Of a DNA stretch of 64,000 nt, positions 21,292-32,497 are shown in pieces. The stretch's first letter is position 1, and each line of letters begins with the position of its first letter. Origin of the DNA: Riptortus pedestris (lineage: Eukaryota; Arthropoda; Insecta; Hemiptera; Alydidae); the NCBI GenBank assembly GCA_019009955.1, contig CM032228.1, forward strand, positions 257,267,501 to 257,331,500, written 5' to 3'. Under the pieces are notes generated by a model. It had not been told where the DNA came from and searched no databases. It worked only from the letters and a program-made list of their open reading frames with translations. Position numbers and translations under genes: made by a program.

Positions 21292-21294
<3 letters not shown>
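21100..21294 (-). mobile_element. tRNA-derived SINE, 5'-truncated, with 11-bp target duplication
   Basis: On the minus strand: a B-box-like GAGTTCGATTCTTGCC, GCCTGGGCAAAGGAAATTATTTAG, CCACCCTGGCTATGAAAGGGTGG, GATAACTCGTCCCAATTAGCC, AAAAAGTGGACGTTAATAAAT and an (AAT)n tail. The body is 21111-21283. It is flanked by direct copies of TCTAGTTTGGT at 21100-21110 and 21284-21294, a clean target-site duplication. Confidence 0.88.

Positions 21295-21386
<92 letters not shown>
21295..21386. repeat. (TA)n(GA)n compound microsatellite
   Basis: TA tract switching to GA at about 21345. It lies at the edge of a family D element. Confidence 0.97.
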
Positions 21387-21388
<2 letters not shown>

Positions 21389-22470
21389 ATGATACCCGGC
21401 GATGCCCGGGAAATCATTGTTGGCTGACTAGTAAAGGTATTTTTATATCAAGACTTGAAGTGTACAATTGCACTTCTCTCCACGAGGTATTGTTTTTTCC
21501 GAAATCGTCAATCCTAAAGACTATCATTTGGGGAGTAATGGAATATAAATTTTCGTTTTGAAGAATAAATAAAAATGTATTCCTGATCTACCCCTCTCCA
21601 CTTCTTGTCTCACCTTTTAGAATACTTCAAACCATAATCATAGATAGCATTTATTACAATTAAATATAGTCTATAATGAAACTTATTTCTTGCCAGAAAA
21701 CCAATCCGAGCACATAGAGTTTAAGCATATTTTTGTCATTAGATTATATTATATAATAGTAAATCTCAATAGAAATCACTTCTAGTAATGCCTGCATTTC
21801 ACAGGAAATAAGTTAACTCAATTAAACTGTCTAGCATCCCGTCAATTTCCGCTCTCGCATGAGCTTTATCATCATTGTTTTCCATAGATTATTGATTCAG
21901 AATATTATTTTAATAATTTATCTACCTGATGGAACTAAATAATAGTGGTACCCTAAAAACAATTTTCATCAATTGGCAAAATGCTAGATAGAGGGGAAGA
22001 GAGCCCTCCCTGCAACCTAAGTAATACTTAAAATATTCATTTCGAGTATATATTAAATACCGTAAATGCTAATTTTGTACATTAGATTAGGCAATCACTT
22101 CCAGTAATGCCAGCATTTCACAGGAAATAAGTTAACAATTAACTGTTTAAGCCTTCCGTTACCTTCCGCTCCAGCATGTAATACTTTAAATCATATCAAG
22201 TTTAAACGGATGTTGTCTTTTTTCATATGACATTACCTTTAATGTCCAATTGTTATGATAGTACATATTTGTATCAATAACATCCAGTTATCGGAAATAA
22301 GATAATATATTAGCAGAACCAAAGAGTTTGATCCGTATAACTTCCGCTATCACTCCTTGTGCCGATTTAACATGACTTTAAATAATACATTATACAAACT
22401 AATATAATAAAGGAAATGCTCTTATAGTCCATATCCGGGATCGGTCCAAGCCGCTAGCGAGTAGGCAGCT
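21387..22470 (-). mobile_element. Family D Helitron-like element
   Basis: Left edge GATACCCGGCGATGCCCGGG resembles the B-family hairpin but lacks a clear CTAG terminus. The body has about 310-bp repeated modules: CAGGAAATAAGTTAAC recurs near 21800 and 22110, and a related GGAAATAAG near 22290. Similar starts with AAATCATTGNTGACTCAATAA occur at 55680 and 62100. No ORF. The right boundary is approximate. Confidence 0.5.
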
Positions 22471-23020
22471 ACTAGTCTGGTGTTATGAATTATGGGGTTT
22501 TATTGTTTGTATCTATCTGAGGATTGGAATTTAATTCCCGAAAGTGCTAAGCGTTTTTAAGAAATAAATTGTGAGGAGCCACAAAAAAAGTGTTTCTGAT
22601 TAACTTGTAACAGTTGTCTTTATAAATAATTAACAACCTAAAACAACTTAATTCGGTCAATGACGAATACTACAGCTGCATGATATTGAAATAAAATAGA
22701 TGGAATTATATCAGAGAATAGAGGGCTATAAAAACAGAATTATTCTACCACTTAGCCTAAAATGACTCTGTGACAATAATGTGTATAACGAAGTGATTGT
22801 AGTTTAAAAATGCATTGTGCTTATTGTGAAGTGTGTCAACGGAGTGACAATAAGCCGCGAGCTGAAAGAGGCAATATTGATCTCTTTGTCATATTTCAAT
22901 ACGGCAAGACCTCGATAAAGGCACAATCAGACTTATCTTTCGACACTCGGTCTCCCATTGACGGCGATTGCTGAACGGAAAAGGAACATGGCTAGCCCTA
23001 AGCAGTAGGGGAGGGTCAGC
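22471..23020. other. Non-coding, nothing recognised
   Basis: No conserved ORF or repeat recognised in this 550-bp segment. Confidence 0.4.
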
Positions 23021-23023
23021 AGA

Positions 23024-24466
23024 ACTTCATAGGGGCTGCGTAAACTAAGCAGATTTCCCACGCCAACGTTTACAATAGAGAAATATACACACAGGTAACA
23101 CTATACCATGAATGTTAAGTGAATAAATACAAACGGTTAATAAGAACTCTTTCAGTCAATTTACAATACAAGTTAATAATCTCTACTACTGAAAGCGGCA
23201 GAATTGTAAACAAACAGGCCAGCCAACCTCGTAGCGGTGAATAGATAAATAGACCGGAAAGACAAACTATTAATGAAATGTATCTGACTATAATATTAAC
23301 TTCATTGAAAACAATTTTCTAAAGCTAGTGCTATAATTTGTAATGAATCAGAATCAGTTTTCAGCCAGTTCACCTGAACGTATTTGCATATATCTCACAA
23401 AGAAAAAGTTCAATGAAAACAATATTTGGTAGTTAACCTTGTAATGAAGTGGCTCATGAAATAACAGCTTTATACATAACAGTGTTAATATGACAAGGGT
23501 AGAAGTGGGGTTTTTCTGAAGGCGGAAAACTGCAAATATCTCGGTTAATATTCAAGAAAGAGAATAATTGTATATATAATATTTCTAAAAAATTTAATGT
23601 GCAATATGATTGGTTCTATACAATTTTTCGATCCGACGTATGGTAACAGAGATATTTTGAATTTTCGAAATTCCTCTCCTCTAAACCCCCCCCCTCCCTC
23701 TTCCGCTTTTAGCCGTTAACAAACTTGATCAATGGCTGAAATCGAATCGTGGAATTGGGGGACAATTTGGAAAATTCGAAAAAGTCGGATCGAAAAATTG
23801 TATGGAAATCAATCTTATTGCAAATTAAATGATCTGTAAATACTGTTATATACATATTTTCTTTATCATGAACATTAACCGAGATATTTGGATTTTATAG
23901 TTTTCAGCCTTCAACAAACCCTCATTTATACTCATGTTAAACTAATAATACTCTAAATACCTAATACTGTTTTCAAGAGATATTTATTAATCTATTTATG
24001 CAAGAGGTTGTCTGTCCTGTTTGTTTACAATTCAAACGCTTTCCGTTGTTAAGGTTATTAAAATGTAAGTTTAGTGAACGATTTCTCATTACCATTAATT
24101 GCCATCAAACACGATATTTAGTCGTTTTATGTAATAAGAGAGATCAAGTTCGTTAACGGCTGAAATCGGACGAGAGGTAGGGGGGGGTTAGAGGAGGAGA
24201 ATTTTGAAAATTCGAAATATCTCCGATACTATGCGTCGGATCGAAATAATGTATAGAACCAATCTTATAACAAATTAACGTACTCTAATTTTTTTTATAA
24301 TCACTTATTCCCTATCTTGAATATTAACCGAGATATTTGCATTTTTCACTTTTCAGCCTACAGGCCAACCCTCACTTCTCAGTGGTGTTGTGTTACCTGT
24401 ATGTAGATTTATCTATTGTAAAACTTCAAGAGGGAAATCTGCTTTTGTGTTTCTGCATGACGGACT
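23024..24466. mobile_element. Inverted cluster of family A fragments
   Basis: 23024-23730 is a plus-strand 5' block and core ending AACAAACTTGATC. At 23731 the orientation flips (AATGGCTGAAATCG, then GGATCGAAAAATTG). A second minus-strand core at about 24110-24466 ends in GGGAAATCTGC and GCATGACGGACTT. The cluster thus contains head-to-head/tail A fragments lacking microsatellites. Confidence 0.7.
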
Positions 24467-24757
24467 TATTCAATTTGAGTGTTTATTTCTTTAACAGTTG
24501 CGACACATTTCATTCTTAATTTATTTGTATGGTCACCATTTGTTGCAGGCTTGGTTGTCCAGCAATACCATCACATCTGCCATCTGCTGCTACACTTTAG
24601 AAGCTGAATACTGCTTGAAAATTTCCAACGGGACAAGCTTATCGTTAGAACTTACCTCTTACATCTTTTCCTTGGGTCAATTATTTTTTATATTTATTTT
24701 TATGTGGTGGCAAATTGAGAGCAATATGCTTTTTAGCAAGTTTATATATGTATACAT

Positions 24758-24762
<5 letters not shown>
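24467..24762. other. Non-coding, nothing recognised
   Basis: No clear gene. A 109-codon plus-strand ORF covers 24498-24827 but its C-terminal part is the TA repeat (IYIYIY) and the rest has no known domain. Confidence 0.4.
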
Positions 24763-24814
<52 letters not shown>

Positions 24815-24977
24815 ATTACCGCTCTAGCGGTCCCAATTTTTGTTTGACCGTTACAAAACTCCTTAATATTTAAACGTTTTATGTAAATCTAAAGATATAA
24901 GTTCGTTCATGGCTGAAATCCGACTTTGAGAAGGGGAATTTCGAAAATTAGTTAATGTAGCCCCTGCGTGATAGACT
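24763..24977 (-). mobile_element. Family A, internally deleted copy
   Basis: (TA)n at 24763-24811, TACCGCTCTAGCGGTCCC, TCGTTCATGGCTGAAATCCGAC, then an abrupt jump to GTAGCCCCTGCGTGATAGACTT. Most of the core is deleted. Confidence 0.75.
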
Positions 24978-26092
24978 TTTAGTTTATCATTTTCATACCA
25001 TAATTATATGAAATATATGGTCTAATTAGCTTAAACGAGTTAACAGACTGAACTATCGAAGGTGTTTTACTTACTCGGTGGACGGTTGCTGAAGCAGGAC
25101 TGTGAGTGTTGCAATTAAGGGTGAGTAGGGGTAGGTAGGGGTGGGTGGTTGCCTAGCAACCTTATCACTCACAACATGGATACTATCTAGTCATTAGCAC
25201 TATCATCTGTCGATTCTGTTGTTATGGGTCAACTCATGCATCTCTTTACTTCTTCTTTGGCAACTCCAAGGTATCCGGCCTGTCTTCTTCATTTTCCGCT
25301 TCTTATACAGTGGTTGAACTTTTCCAAATCATTTTAAACTACCATTCACTCAGAGAGACTGACATAACTTCCTCAGATCCTGGGAACTGCTATACACTAA
25401 GCTAGGATCACCCTAGTCCCATAAAAATTTCCTTCACCGCATTTATTAAAATAAATCGATGCGTTAGGAACTTCTTTTTCAAGGCTACGCTATTGCCACA
25501 ACCTATATTATAAAATGAATTGAGGAGATTGTACTTCTATAAATTTCGAATCTGTTCCTACGAGTAAAATTATATTTAAGCAAGAAGTAAAACGCTTCAT
25601 GTTATACTGATCTATGCGTAGCGTGATCTTTACGATTGGGGGTTTGTTGAAGGCGGAAAACTAAAAAAAAAAAAAACAACTAAAATTTCTAAATTAATAT
25701 TAGAGTTAGAGAAATGTTCTAAAACGAGCGAAAATGGACGTGGGGAGAGCAGACATCTTGCAAGGTGCTGGCCAAATCTGAAAGGGGGCGCACCTCTGAA
25801 ATGTGTTAAGAATGCTACGGTTTGAAGATTATCCACACCATTCTAGAGGAGGGAGCTGAGCCTAATAGAATAGGCTCGACTATTGGGATCATAGATAAAT
25901 ACTATCAGTGGAAACGTTTGCACAATCCGTTACGAATTATTTCACTATTGGAGTAGGAACGAGCGTCGCGCTGCATTTGCAGCAGACAGCCATTCTCTTG
26001 AACACGACAAGGTCTCTAAGGAAGTGGCGGAGCATTCTCTCTTATCATAATGATGGGAGGGGGGCATGATATTTGATATGGCATTGATAAGA
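24978..26092. other. Non-coding, nothing recognised
   Basis: About 1.1 kb with GGGTAGG-rich sequence near 25110-25145 and otherwise no recognised feature. ORFs are under 70 codons. Confidence 0.4.
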
Positions 26093-26970
26093 ATCACGCA
26101 GGGGCTGCGTAAACTAAGCAGATAACACACGTGAAGTTTTACAAAACAAAAATCTGCATACTAGTAACAGTAATGAGTCTAAACCAATTTCACGGGAGCC
26201 GAACAGTTACGGAATCTAGATTTCAGCGGAGTCACAAATAGAACCGACATCAGCCGATCTCTGGAAATCTGCTAAAATTCAAATATCTCGGTTAATATTC
26301 TAGATAGCGAATAAATGTTCGTTACAATATTTATAGTAAATTTAATTTGCAATAAGATAGCTTCTATACAAGTTTTCGTTCCTACGTATAGTAGCGGATA
26401 TATTTCGAATTTTCGAAAATTATTTCGATTTTTTATTATTTGTTTATTTATTTTAATTTATCCAAATTATTTGGATTTTTCAGCTTTCAACTGTAAGTAA
26501 ATTCACGCTCCTTCTCTTGTCATATTAACAATAAGCTGTTATATCTTGAACCGCTTCATTACAAGGTTAAATACCAAATATTGTTTTCAACAGAGTTTTA
26601 TTATACGAAATACAAAAAAATATTTTATTCTTGGATTACTAAATTTTAGTTATTCAAATAAAAATTATCCTGATTGTAAATAATAGCATTGTAAATTATA
26701 GCACTAGCTACAGTATAATAGTTTTCAATAAAATTAATATTTTATATTCTGATATAATTCGGTAATTGTATTCTTTCCGGTTAGAGGTTAGCTGACCAGT
26801 TTTTTTACATTTCAGACGCTTCCCGTCTGGAGGGAAAGATTTCTTATTACCGTTTGTATTTATTCACTTAATATTCACGGTTGTGCTGAGTTACCAGTAT
26901 GTAAATTGATCTATTGTTTAACTTCACGAGGGAAATCTGCTTAATTTATGCAGCCCCTGCGTGATGGACT
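26093..26970. mobile_element. Two family A fragments, head-to-head
   Basis: 26093-26430 runs plus (ATCACGCAGGGGCTGCGTAA, AGCAGATAACACACG, core). About 26455-26970 runs minus and ends GTTTACGC-like TTTATGCAGCCCCTGCGTGATGGAC. The 3' halves and microsatellites of both are missing. Confidence 0.7.
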
Positions 26971-26974
26971 TTCA

Positions 26975-27240
26975 TATAAACGTTCTAGTGGTCACAACTT
27001 TTGTTTGATAGTTATAAAACTTGATATTTAAACGTTTAATATAAAACTAGAGGTATATAATTCGATATTTAATCGTTTAATGTAAAAATAAAGATCATTT
27101 TTATTCTAAATTTTGAACTATTTCAGTAATTATGCAAGGAATCGAAAATTATAAGTGTGAAACCAGTCTTATTGCAAATTAAATGTTGTAAGATGCATTT
27201 TTTTGACAATTGAGGAAATTTTTCTGAAATCGCGTCACGA
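26975..27240 (-). mobile_element. Family A core fragment
   Basis: GTTCTAGTGGTCACAACTTTTGTTTGATAGTTATAAAACT and repeated TATTTAAACGTTTAATRTAAA match the A core next to the microsatellite position. The ends are missing. Confidence 0.55.
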
Positions 27241-27243
27241 GTT

Positions 27244-27380
27244 GAACCTCAATACTAAAAATGAAGGATGTTACAAAATAGGACGAGGAAAGTTGTCCGT
27301 CAAGGAAGTCACGAAAGGAACCTCAATACTAAAAATGAAGGATGTTACAAAATAGGACAAGGAAAGTTGTCCGTCAAGGA
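27244..27380. repeat. Tandem duplication, 74-bp period
   Basis: GAACCTCAATACTAAAAATG starts at 27244 and again at 27318. The following sequence through GTTGTCCGTCAAGGAA matches with one difference. The 69-codon ORF across it simply repeats itself and has no known domain. Confidence 0.9.
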
Positions 27381-28030
27381 ATTAAGGCACACGAATGGCA
27401 AAATGAAGGTGTTTCATTTTAAACGAAGAACAGAAAATTCTCCAGTTTCATTTCATTATTTACTAAGTCGTTCTTAATAAATTTCCTACACCATAAAAGC
27501 GTATCATATAGAGTATTTGCTACGTCATTAACGAAGATGCAATAAGAAACAGAATTCAAACTGTATATTTGCATATCATTGAGACGGTTTTTTTTTCATG
27601 GCAGTTTTAAGTATTTAAAATAAAGCATGAGACAACTTGTTTAGGCGTGGCCTCTCAAAAAAAACCCGCGAGACCATTCACTCCAAAAGTCCTTCGCCAA
27701 TATACTTTTTATTTTGAGATGAAATTAATAGTTTGCATATCAAATAGCTTCTTCCCAGCATTCGCTATCATCGTCTTTACTGTTTTTATTTTGGTATTGG
27801 CGCTATAATATTATAAATATATATACTCTTATTTTATTCCATTTATAATTATAAATGCACCATTGTGCATAAATACATTAGCTGATTTCCCCTTAGGCAT
27901 GTGTGTGTGTATATATAATTTTTCCTTCCTGAATTAACCTTTAATTTTTCACAACTCGTCCATAGCGCTATTACTTTAGCACTTTAATTTAATTACTTTT
28001 TACTATTGAGGACATACTCATGACGCGATA
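27381..28030. other. Non-coding, nothing recognised
   Basis: No recognised gene or repeat in 650 bp. Confidence 0.4.
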
Positions 28031-28032
28031 TA

Positions 28033-28813
28033 TGTCTGTTACTGCTCATGCGGTCGCAAATATTGTTCAACTACGTTACCAAACTCGATATTTAGTCGTT
28101 TTGAAATCGGACAAGGGAGAGGGGAGAAATTTAGAAAATTTGAAATATCTCTGTTACTATAAGTCGGATCGAAAAATTGCATAAGGACAATCTTATTGAA
28201 AATTAAATTTACTATAAATATTGTTCTATACATATGTTCCGTATAATGAGTATTAACCGAGATATTTGAAGTTTTTAGTTTTACGCTTCCAGTAACCTCC
28301 CGCCCCTACTAGTTTCATATTAATAGTAAGCTGTTATATCATCACCTCTTCATTACAAGGTTAAATACCAAATATTGTTTTCATTGAATTTTTTGTGATA
28401 TATACGCAAATCTGTTGACCACCCCCCCCCCTTCCTTTGTTTTTGGACTACTAATATTTAAGTGGTTGAAATATAACTGATTCCGATTCATTTCAAATCA
28501 CAGCACTAGCTTTAGTAAATTGTTTTAAATTAAATTAATATGTTATATTCATATATATTTCGTTAGTTGTTTGACTTTCCGGTCTATCTATCTATTCAGC
28601 GCTACGAGGTTGGCTGGCCTGTTGGTTTACAATTAAGCTGCTTTCCGTTTTGGAGATTATTAACTTGTATTGTAAATTGACTGAAAGATTTCTCATTAAA
28701 GTTTGCATTTATTCACTTAACATTCAAGGAAGTGATACCTGCGTGTATATTTATCTATTGTAAACCAACGCGTGGGAAATCTGCTTAGTTTACGCAGCCC
28801 CTGCGTAACGGAC
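28033..28813 (-). mobile_element. Family A element, 5' block and core
   Basis: Starts at TCTGTTACTGCTCATGCGGTCGC (the end that normally abuts the microsatellite) and runs through the core with a C9 run at about 28421. It ends with GGGAAATCTGC, GTTTACGCAGCCCCTGCG, TAACGGAC. The 3' block is absent. Confidence 0.75.
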
Positions 28814-28857
28814 GTTTAATATTACATTATATACTCATGTATTATATCTATATAAGA

Positions 28858-28957
28858 GGGCGCCGGTAGCCTTGCGGGTGAGGGCGTGGGTACAACTACT
28901 ATAACCTCAGGAAACCGAAGGTAAAAATAGGTGGAGCTTCGATACCCTCCAAGGGAG
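28858..28957 (+). repeat. Possible tRNA-derived SINE head
   Basis: GGTAGCCTTGCGGGTGAGGGCGTGGG is compatible with a tRNA A-box region, and GGAGCTTCGATACCCTCC resembles a B-box stem. No SINE tail follows; a family A element begins four bases later. Weak assignment. Confidence 0.35.
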
Positions 28958-28961
28958 AAAA

Positions 28962-29501
28962 GTCCGTCACGCAGGGGCTGCGTAAACTAAGCAGATTTCT
29001 CATGTGAAGTTTTACAATAGAGAAATCTGCCTAATAACAACTGTAGTAGTAAGAAACCTCTAAACCTAAAACATTATTTAGGGCGTATTAACCCAGTAGA
29101 TTCTAGCCCCAAAAAACAGTTAACCTAACCTCTAAACCTATTGACGAGGGACGAATAGTTATGGAAACGGCCACCAGAGCTCTCGGCGGAAAGTCCGAAC
29201 ATAGCCTACTGGTGACCATACGCAGAATACAAATGCAAATATCTCGGTTAATATTCAAGATAGAGAAAAAATGTATATAACAATAATTATAGTAAATTTA
29301 ATTTGCAATAAGATTGATTCAGTACAATATTTCGGTCGGACGTATAGTAACGGAGATATTTTGAATTTTCGAAAGTCCTCCCCTCTAAACCCCCCCTCCC
29401 ACTGGTCCGATTTCAGCTTGATCTTTCTTTTTACATAAAACGACTAAATATCGAGTTTGGTAACGATCAAACAAAAATTGCGACCGCTAGAGCGGTAACA
29501 G

Positions 29502-29547
<46 letters not shown>

Positions 29548-29671
29548 TTTTGAACGGACCTCATTTTCGACATCTCCTGGGTAGGATCGATGGACATTTG
29601 AAGAAAAATTTCGAACATTCCGTCATGAGTACAACCTCAATACCTGATTTCCCTTAAGGGAAATCTGCTAA
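28962..29671 (+). mobile_element. Family A element, complete reference copy (710 bp)
   Basis: The cleanest complete copy. 5' end GTCCGTCACGCAGGGGCTGC with a self-complementary CGCAGGGGCTGCG; AAGCAGATTTC at about 28990; core with CAAATATCTCGG and ACCCCCCCTCCCACTGG; GACCGCTAGAGCGGTAAC hairpin; (TA)n at 29507-29545; 3' block GGACCTCATTTTCG, GGGTAGGATCGATGGAC; and the terminal CCCTTAAGGG palindrome followed by AAATCTGCTAA. No ORF, so non-autonomous. The paired GCAGATTTC(C/T)C / GGGAAATCTGC motifs at both ends fit HINE/Helentron layout (inference). Confidence 0.88.
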
Positions 29672-30340
29672 TATTAGTTGATGAGGTCGCTAACAGAGTG
29701 GTCTAGTATCGCAGTGTTAATCGATCAGCGGGAGTCTGAAGAGTATATACATCTGACAACCCTTCGGGATGACTAACGATTATGACTCTCTTAGATCCTG
29801 TCCACAGGCAGAATGTCACGTGATGAACTGACCACAGATCCCCCGGAAAACTCTAAGAATTGTCTGATTTTCTAATTGATTTCAGCGGGAATGAGTGTTT
29901 TTCACGTTTCAGACCATTCTAAGAACAATGGCATCAATATTGAAAGTCTTGTCTGTCAGCCCGTTAGTTGCCAAAAACGACGAGGAGGAATTCCATGTAG
30001 TATTATACTTGTTAGTTAATTATCCCAAGATACGACATTTTGAACTGGGAGAGTTGGTTTACATTGACTTCAGAGCACACATTCACCAATATCTTCATTA
30101 GTATTGCTTTTATAGATGGACTTAAAGAACAAATTTAATTTAATATACCAACTTTGATCCTAATTCCTTATTTGCATCAATGAATTTCGAGATTGTAAGT
30201 TTTTGTATAGACGTTTATTAAAGTAAAATAATTGGTAAAGCCACCTTATTCTAAAACACATGATAAAAGATCTACAGTCATATTAAAAACGAAGTCTTTC
30301 TCCAATAGAATAATAGAAGTAGAAAGCCATATATTCACGC
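29672..30340. other. Non-coding, nothing recognised
   Basis: No conserved ORF or repeat. A 68-codon ORF at 29895-30101 has no known domain. Confidence 0.4.
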
Positions 30341-30475
30341 TAATATTTTATTCCTTAAATAACTTCCTAAAATCCCACCCTGGCTAGAAAAGGGTGGTAA
30401 CCTGTAGATAACCCGTCCCGATTAGCCTGAGCTGGAAAAAGTAGACGTTAATAAATAAATGATAATAATATTTTA
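30341..30475 (+). mobile_element. tRNA-derived SINE, 3' fragment with target duplication
   Basis: Body 30351-30465 has CCCACCCTGGCTAGAAAAGGGTGG, GTAACCTGTAGATAACCCGTCC, ATTAGCCTGAG, GTAGACGTTAATAAATAAAT. Flanking direct repeats TAATATTTTA at 30341-30350 and 30466-30475 mark the target site. The tRNA head is missing. Confidence 0.8.
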
Positions 30476-30947
30476 GGGTGCAGTCATATTTTATTGGTAT
30501 CTGTAGGAGACGTTGTAGAACTTAACGGGAGGCCACCCATTTAAAGACGGTTATTGAATCCAAATTACAAGAAAATTACTTTATTATTTAAAATAACAAT
30601 TGTATTGAAATGCTAAATGAAATAATTCCATCTATGAGATGATGTTGTACCATGAGTCTGCCGACTTGTGTAGATATTAGCCTCCATCACGAGTAGAACC
30701 ACAGAGATTGAGGAAATAGGAGTGAAACTGCGCCAACCACCTGTACGATCAGCAGAGCGGAATAATGAGCCTGTTGGAACATGGAGTAGAAGTGAGTAGC
30801 GCACACTGGAATGGGGCTGATAGGGTTAGCAAGTGGCCCGATGACCATCGATAGCGCCTTGTCGCTAAAGGTTCTAAAGATGCGTGGTCTATTTGTTAAA
30901 ACCGCTGATATCAATCAAAAGAGCAACATCATGAAAGTCAAGAAATT
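30476..30947. other. Non-coding, nothing recognised
   Basis: No repeat family identified; short overlapping ORFs without domains. The 3' part may belong to the LINE that follows. Confidence 0.35.
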
Positions 30948-32033
30948 CTTAAGAAATCCAACTATGAGGCTCTCCGAAACTTCAAAAGTGAAATAAAGCA
31001 AAAAAGGAATCATGACAAACATTTATTGCAGGACAATGCAAAACTAACCCCCGAGGAAACCCATACTGAAATGTCATGTCGAAAAATTGCCTTAGTAAAG
31101 TATATCACTCTATTAAATGTGATGCAGGTTACACTAAAAACGCTGCCGAGACGGTTCAGGAAATTCTAGAACATTGCTTTCCTCATGATGACCCCTCTCA
31201 AGATAGTCAGACCCAAACTCTCTTACGTGCCAGTGCAAATAATTTGCCTAATACTAGTGATATAGGGGCATGGGATATTCTGGACATAGAAATGGCAATA
31301 GATAAGGTCAAACCATCAAAAGCACCTGGTCCAGATATGATAGAAGGCGCCGTTATTAAAAAATGCAAAAGTACTCTTTTGAGTACTCTGCATGAATTAT
31401 ATAATAGATGTCTAGAAGAAGGCGTATTTCCTGCTGCATGGAAAACAGCTGAAATAGTAGCAGTCTTAAAACCAGGAAGTAATGATATTTCTGCCAGTTC
31501 TTACAGACCAATTAGCCTCCTCCCAATTCTTGGAAAAATTCTAGAGCGTCTGATACACAAGTCACTGGAACCATTAGTGATACGAGCACAGTCCCCCCAT
31601 CAATTTGGATCGACTAGATATAGATCGTCGACTGACGCTATTCGTGCTATGCACAATTTGGCCAGTTGCTCTACTCAGAAATACGTGTTTTGCGTTTTCT
31701 TCGTTGTCGCAGCAGCTTTTGATAGTTTATGGTGGCCTTCAATTCTACATGAGCAAAAGAATATAAACTGCCTAAAAAATATTTATAAATTATTACAGAA
31801 CTACCTCTCGGATAGGATTTCTTTTATAAGACTATTTAACCAAAAGATTACTAAACGGGCCCAACGAGGATGCCCTCAAGGCTCAGTACTTGGACCAATG
31901 CTTTGGAATGTGGTCACCAACCCATTGCTAGTAAAATTATAAGCAGAAGATATCACATTGTCATCCTATATTGATGATCTCGCTGTAGTCTTCGAAGTCA
32001 ACTCTCAAAATTATTTAGAAGAAAAAGCTAAAG
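30948..32033 (+). pseudogene. LINE (R1/Jockey/I-type) reverse transcriptase pseudogene
   Basis: Would copy LINE RNA at the target site. The open frame at 31076-31942 has, in order, PSKAPGPDMIE (residues ~80), SYRPISLLPILGKILERLI (~140), SPHQFGS (~180), VFCVFFVVAAAFDSLWWP (~200), and RAQRGCPQGSVLGPMLWNV (~265), all RT blocks of the LINE I/Jockey group. A stop at 31940-31942 is followed in the same frame by SSYIDDLAVVF, the YxDD box (31967-31978). The first catalytic Asp of the F-x-D block appears to be Val here. Related upstream sequence from about 30950 lies in another frame. Homology ends at about 32033, where Helitron sequence begins. No endonuclease or 3' end found. Confidence 0.9.
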
Positions 32034-32238
32034 TTATATATTTGCGTATTTGCGAAAAATCAATAGGAAACACAATATCGCTATTTTTAATTTCAGGCCT
32101 CCCTTATAACCCCTACTGTTCGTCTTAGAGAATATTAATATAGCTTAAAACCTAAGGTAAGTTAGTAGTAATATACATACCAAGTTTCATAAAACTCGGT
32201 TCAGCCTTTTACGATTTTATAAAGGACATACAAACAAA
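32034..32238 (-). mobile_element. Family B fragment
   Basis: TTTGCGAAAAATCAATAGGAAAC, AATATCGCTATTTTTAATTTCAGG, ACATACCAAGTTTCATAAAA, TCGGTTCAGCC match the last module and terminal part of the B elements. It truncates the LINE RT on its left and runs into (TA)n on its right. Confidence 0.75.
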
Positions 32239-32497
32239 CATTCATTATATATATATATATATATATAATTTTCGGTCATAACTATATATATATTCAGATA
32301 TTACAGTAATTGTTTTTCTTTCCGTCAAGAAGTTGGCTGTTTGTTTGCATTTCAGATGCTTTCCGTCAGGTGGTTTCTAATTATCGTTGGTGTTTTTTCA
32401 CTTAATATTCACGGTGGTGTTGTGTTACCGGTATGTATTGTTAAACTTCAAGAGGGAAATCTGCTTAGTTTACACAGCCCCTGAGTGACGGACTTTT
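32239..32497 (-). mobile_element. Family A fragment (5' block)
   Basis: (TA)n, then core remnants (TGTTTGCATTTCAGATGC). It ends with AGGGAAATCTGC, TTAGTTTACACAGCCCCTG and AGTGACGGAC. Confidence 0.65.
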
